Assembly (NCBI GenBank): GCA_015067565.1
Contig: SVMF01000021.1
Span: 1-43,534, forward strand
Source of the DNA: Oscillospiraceae bacterium
Lineage (GTDB): Bacteria > Bacillota > Clostridia > Oscillospirales > Oscillospiraceae
Direction: 5' to 3'
DNA length: 43,534 nucleotides
In this document: positions 40,215 through 43,534 of the stretch, piece by piece
Layout: every line of letters begins with the position of its first letter
Position numbering within the stretch: position 1 is the first letter of the stretch
Notes under the pieces: model-generated
Told to the model about the DNA's origin: nothing
The model's database searches: none
Seen by the model: only the letters and a program-made list of their open reading frames with translations
Translations under genes and position numbers: made by a program

Positions 40215-41372
40215 ATGGAGCTTTCCGCCATCATTCTTGTGCCGAACGATACTGCCAAAACCGGATTCCCCCTGCCGACCTTGCTGCAGAAGGTCTACGG
40301 CCATGCCCTGTTGTCGTGGCTGAGCGAGGCATTGTATGCCGACGGCATCGGTCGATTCTTCCTGGTCTGCCATGAGCAGTTTGTCGAGCAGGCGCGCAAG
40401 TGCTTGCCGAAGGATGCACAGATCATGACCAGCGCCGACTCCAACCCCGCGGATCTACTGCACGTGTTCCTTTCCACCGCTGACGACGAGGATGTGACCA
40501 TCGTGGCAGGCCCCGCGATCTATGCGCCGAGCCTGAAGAGGTGGGACGGCATGACGAAGCAGTCGTGCATCGGCCGCGCTTCGCGTGAGGCGCTGATGGA
40601 TGCGCTGGATGATGATTTCGTTTTTTCTCGTTTTTTGCGTGAAAATTGCGCGTTTTTGAGCGATTGCGATGGGTGCTTTAGCGTGGATTCTCCGTCTGCG
40701 CTTCTGGAGATGGGCACTATGCTCCGTCGTGACAGAATTCTGCGACTGATGAAGCAGGGCGTCGAGATCGACGATGCAGACAACTGTCGGATTGCCCCGA
40801 GCGCCCGCATCGAGCCCAACGTGAGGATTCTGAGTGGATCGATCATCGGGGAGGATTGTCTGATCCGCTCTGAGGCCGTGATCGGCCCGTGGAGCGTGAT
40901 CGAGCATTCCGAGATCGGCGAGCGTACGGTCGTCAATGCCTCGCAGGTCTATCGCTCCAAGATCGGTGGCGATTGCATGATCGGCCCGTATGCGCACATC
41001 CGCCCGGACACCGTGCTCGAGCGTGGTGTCAAGATCGGCAATTTTGTCGAGGTCAAAAATGCCCACATTGGTGAGAACACCTGGGCCTCGCATCTTTCTT
41101 ACATCGGCGATGCGCGGCTTGGCGCTCGCTGCAACTTGGGCTGCGGCACGGTGACGGTCAACTTCGACCGCGTCGATAAACACAAGACCACAGTCGGAGA
41201 CGATGCCTTCATCGGCTGCAACAGCGCCCTCATTGCCCCCATCACGGTCGGCAACGGAGCCTACATCGCCGCCGGCTCGACCGTGACGGACGATGTGCCT
41301 GATCAGGCTCTGGCCATCTGCCGCGCAAGACAGACCAACAAGAAGGATTGGGCTGCCAAGCATAAAAAATAA
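40215..41372 (+). CDS. GlmU-like acetyltransferase with degenerate nucleotidyltransferase domain
   Basis: A 385-residue protein in the usual place of glmU, before prs and pth. The C-terminal left-handed beta-helix is intact: HIRPDTVLERGVKIGNFVEVK, then ASHLSYIGDA with the catalytic His, CGTVTVNFDRVDKHKT, STVTDDV and ALAICRARQTNKKDW. This part acetylates glucosamine-1-phosphate. The N-terminal part starts SAIILVPNDTAKTGFPLPTLL, where a working GlmU has LAAGxGTRMxS..PK, and it lacks the GTGHA and NGD motifs; it is also about 50 residues short. UTP transfer is therefore unlikely. The start at 40215 follows AAAGGAG. Confidence 0.85.
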   Translation: MELSAIILVPNDTAKTGFPLPTLLQKVYGHALLSWLSEALYADGIGRFFLVCHEQFVEQARKCLPKDAQIMTSADSNPADLLHVFLSTADDEDVTIVAGPAIYAPSLKRWDGMTKQSCIGRASREALMDALDDDFVFSRFLRENCAFLSDCDGCFSVDSPSALLEMGTMLRRDRILRLMKQGVEIDDADNCRIAPSARIEPNVRILSGSIIGEDCLIRSEAVIGPWSVIEHSEIGERTVVNASQVYRSKIGGDCMIGPYAHIRPDTVLERGVKIGNFVEVKNAHIGENTWASHLSYIGDARLGARCNLGCGTVTVNFDRVDKHKTTVGDDAFIGCNSALIAPITVGNGAYIAAGSTVTDDVPDQALAICRARQTNKKDWAAKHKK

Positions 41373-41396
41373 TTTTATACACACGCTGTTTACAGC

Positions 41397-41432
41397 TTGT
41401 AATATCTAGTAATATCTACTAGTAATATCTAT
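41397..41432 (+). repeat. Three short direct repeats before prs
   Basis: TAATATCTA occurs three times within 36 bases between the glmU-like gene and prs, at spacings of 11 and 12 bases. The function is unknown; it could be slippage or a small regulatory site. Confidence 0.7.
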
Positions 41433-41447
41433 TTGAGAGGTACAAAC

Positions 41448-42413
41448 ATGATTGCTCACGGAAAAGAAGTTAAGGTCTTCACGGGTAACGCAAATCCTGA
41501 TTTTGCCAGAGGCATCTGCACCGAGCTGGGAATCGATCTCGGCGACAGTATTGTGACTGCTTTTGCCGACGGCGAGGTCTCCGTTTCCGTTAACGAGTCT
41601 GTTCGTGGCTGCGATGTTTTCGTAGTGCAGCCTACCTGCAAGCCCGTCAACAACAATTTGATGGAGCTGCTCATTATGATAGATGCCTTCCGCCGTGCAT
41701 CGGCCGGTCGTATTACCGCCGTTATTCCGTATTTCGGCTATGCCCGTCAGGATCGCAAGAACAAGGGCCGTGACCCCATTTCCGCAAAGCTCGTTGCCAA
41801 TATGATCACCCGCGCCGGCGCAGACCGTGTCCTGACGATGGACCTGCATGCCGCGCAGATCCAGGGCTTCTTTGACCTGCCGGTGGACAATCTCTTCGGC
41901 AGCCCTCTCTTCGCCCGTTACTATCTGTCGAAATTTGACGAGAATGTTTATAACCACGACGAATTCTGCGTGGTCTCGCCCGACATCGGCTCGGTAGCCC
42001 GTTCCCGTGCGTTCGCAACGAAGGTGCATATGGGTCTGGCCATCGTCGATAAGCGCCGTCAGCGCGCCAATATGTGCGAGGTCATGAATATCATCGGCGA
42101 GGTCAAGGGCAAGACCTGTATCCTCTATGACGATATCGTTGACACCGCAGGCTCTTTGTGCAACGCTGCTCAGGCCATCAAGGAGATCGGTGGCGCGAAG
42201 GCCGTCTATGCCTGTGCCTCCCACGGTGTTCTGTCCGGCCCTGCCTGCGAGCGCGTGGAGAACAGCTGCATCGAGGAGCTGATCCTGCTCAACACCATTC
42301 CGCTGCCCGCAGATTACACCGGCCGCAAGATCCGTCAGCTCGACGCTGCGCCCATGTTTGCCAAGGCCATCACCCGTATCTATAACGAAACCTCCATCTC
42401 GAGCCTGTTCTGA
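41448..42413 (+). CDS. prs: Ribose-phosphate pyrophosphokinase
   Basis: A 321-residue PRPP synthase making phosphoribosyl pyrophosphate from ribose-5-phosphate and ATP for nucleotide, His and Trp synthesis. Conserved parts are GNANPDFARGI, FADGEVSVSVNESVRG, IPYFGYARQDRK (ATP loop), DLHAAQIQGFFDLPVDNL and the PRPP loop LYDDIVDTAGSL. The start at 41448 follows GAGAGG. It overlaps pth by one base (TGATG). Confidence 0.96.
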   Translation: MIAHGKEVKVFTGNANPDFARGICTELGIDLGDSIVTAFADGEVSVSVNESVRGCDVFVVQPTCKPVNNNLMELLIMIDAFRRASAGRITAVIPYFGYARQDRKNKGRDPISAKLVANMITRAGADRVLTMDLHAAQIQGFFDLPVDNLFGSPLFARYYLSKFDENVYNHDEFCVVSPDIGSVARSRAFATKVHMGLAIVDKRRQRANMCEVMNIIGEVKGKTCILYDDIVDTAGSLCNAAQAIKEIGGAKAVYACASHGVLSGPACERVENSCIEELILLNTIPLPADYTGRKIRQLDAAPMFAKAITRIYNETSISSLF

Positions 42414-43006
42414 TGCTGTTTCGAAAACCTGCCTGTGATTGGCTGATCGTCGGGCTTGGAAATCCCGACAAGATTTATGAAAAAAACCGACACAACGTCG
42501 GCTTTCGTGTGCTCGATCACCTGGCCTCGCAGCTCGGGGTCAAGATCGACCGCGCAAAATATCGGGGCAAGTTCGTGCAGGTCAATTGGAAGGGGCAGAA
42601 GCTGGTTTTGCTCAAGCCGATGACCTTTATGAACAACTCCGGATTGTCTGTGATGGATGCGGTCAACTATTTCAAGCTGCCGCCCGAGCGCGTGATCGTC
42701 GTGTTTGATGACATTTCGCTCGATGTCGGTCGGCTGCGTGTGCGCTCTGACGGCTCGGCCGGCGGCCACAACGGCATCAAGTCCATCATCGGTGCGCTCA
42801 ATTCGCAGAATTTCCCGAGGGTAAAGGTCGGTGTGGGTGCCAAGCCGCATCCGGATTACGACCTGGCCGATTGGGTGCTGTCGAATTTTACCAAGCAGGA
42901 GGAGCTGACGCTAAAGTCTGCCATCGAGAATGCGGCGGCTGCGGCTCTGGAGATCGTGCAAAACGGTGTGCAAAGCAGCGCAAACCGCTTCAACGGGATG
43001 AAATAA
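42413..43006 (+). CDS. pth: Peptidyl-tRNA hydrolase
   Basis: A 197-residue enzyme that frees tRNA from peptidyl-tRNA dropped by ribosomes. The catalytic His is in NRHNVGF, the conserved Asn in MTFMNNSG, the catalytic Asp in FDDISLD, and GSAGGHNGIKSI is the family signature. It overlaps the prs stop. The glmU-prs-pth order is the common Firmicutes arrangement. Confidence 0.96.
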   Translation: MLFRKPACDWLIVGLGNPDKIYEKNRHNVGFRVLDHLASQLGVKIDRAKYRGKFVQVNWKGQKLVLLKPMTFMNNSGLSVMDAVNYFKLPPERVIVVFDDISLDVGRLRVRSDGSAGGHNGIKSIIGALNSQNFPRVKVGVGAKPHPDYDLADWVLSNFTKQEELTLKSAIENAAAAALEIVQNGVQSSANRFNGMK

Positions 43007-43030
43007 AAGTCGAATAACAAGACATTTTAC

Positions 43031-43063
43031 GGAAATCGGAGCTTGTCTCCGATTTCCGCTTTC
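43031..43063 (+). terminator. Hairpin after pth
   Basis: GGAAATCGGAG and CTCCGATTTCC form a perfect 11-bp stem around CTTGT, followed by GCTTTCC. The T-run is weak, but the position fits the end of the glmU-like/prs/pth operon. Confidence 0.7.
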
Positions 43064-43534
43064 CTGCGTGGAACGAAAATTTCCATGTTACGGTCATGGC
43101 ACGAGGCAAATGATGGAACCTGCGTGCCGTAATTCATACTAAAACCTGATTAGAAGTATTGATTAAATTCCAATTTTTCGCTCCGGTTGCCCTCGATAAA
43201 AACGACCACAACGCTGTCACGACGACGCGCAGCGTGCCTGGAGGGGTCATGGGGAGGGCGGCTCTGCGGCGGGGTAGGCAGTAACAAAACATGAAAGGTT
43301 TGAATCGCCGCAGGCTCCAGCGCCTCCCCATGCCTGTTCTTTGGTACCTTTCTTGCAGGAACAAGAAAGGTACGCCCCACGCAGTGGAGCAAACTTCCGA
43401 CTTGTATAGTAGCAATTTCCTTAAAAAACTGCCTTATTGTTTTACACTGTAGGGGCGGGTCATGACCCGCCCGCCTGCAACCGATAAGATTTTGTCGGAA
43501 GCCGCTGCGAATGCGGATCCCTTTCTGACGGTTG
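43064..43534. repeat. Gene-free repeat region at the window end (copy D)
   Basis: This 470-base stretch has no convincing gene. It holds a hairpin TACCTTTCTTG / CAAGAAAGGTA (43345-43372) within a block that I recall as a common repeat of gut Clostridia, and a CATG palindrome at 43453-43472 (GGGCGGGTCATGACCCGCCC). The same core as copies A-C (CTGCGAATGCGG) follows, and the second palindrome is cut off by the window end at GACGGTTG. Confidence 0.75.

Noticed and set aside
43134-43415. 93-residue minus-strand frame
   Set aside because: It translates a repeat with a strong hairpin; similar chance peptides are commonly produced by this repeat type.

Overview
The window looks like a piece of chromosome from an anaerobic, fermentative Clostridia bacterium, probably Oscillospirales/Ruminococcaceae-like. 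The grounds are the glmU-like/prs/pth gene order, phosphotransacetylase and formate-tetrahydrofolate ligase, AGGAGG ribosome binding sites throughout, a YtrA-type GntR/ABC operon, Clostridia families DUF6440 and DUF6809, and a TnpX-type large serine recombinase. The genus cannot be fixed from the sequence alone.

Layout. 1-272: 3' end of a 23S rRNA, a 5S rRNA and a terminator. 289-4249: a GNAT acetyltransferase, a small orphan gene on the minus strand, then a self-regulated operon of GntR repressor, ABC ATPase and ABC permease. 4250-18190: an accessory island in two parts. The first, 4.7-9.7 kb and more AT-rich, is a restriction-modification module: a DUF4365-like nuclease-fold protein, a ScaI-family restriction endonuclease, a Zn-ribbon DNA methyltransferase and an XRE controller. 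The second, 9.7-18.2 kb, is a mobile element with DUF6809, an excisionase-like HTH protein, a P4/D5-type primase-helicase, a possible replication origin, several small proteins, a cos-like segment, an HK97-fold major capsid protein, a TnpW-like protein and a large serine recombinase. It has no terminase, portal, protease or tail genes, so it resembles a phage satellite or a capsid-carrying integrative element.

18190-27707, minus strand: one-carbon and acetate genes (fchA, a DUF6440 gene, fhs, pta), an RluA pseudouridine synthase, a CBS protein, topoisomerase III, a membrane-anchored cyclophilin and MnmA. 27821-29463, plus strand: a DUF2156 protein and a GNAT enzyme. 29939-32386: a LysR regulator divergent from a tryptophanase/tyrosine phenol-lyase homologue with altered active-site residues. 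32427-36678, minus strand: a membrane-anchored endonuclease/exonuclease/phosphatase protein with acidic tandem repeats, a chloramphenicol-acetyltransferase-like enzyme and GltX. 36861-39718: a HAD hydrolase, an N-acyl-D-amino-acid deacylase and a GtrA-like protein. 40215-43006, plus strand: a GlmU-like protein whose nucleotidyltransferase site is degenerate, then prs and pth.

Intergenic regions carry two dispersed repeat families. One is built from exactly 20-base palindromes centred on CATG whose arms differ between copies yet stay self-complementary (4.3, 26.4-26.6, 29.7 and 43.5 kb). The other is the widespread family whose accidental translation contains ERSDVAIS (29.5-29.7 kb, with a related hairpin at 20.87 kb). 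The most interesting items are the capsid-encoding element, the palindrome family, the degenerate GlmU and the altered lyase.
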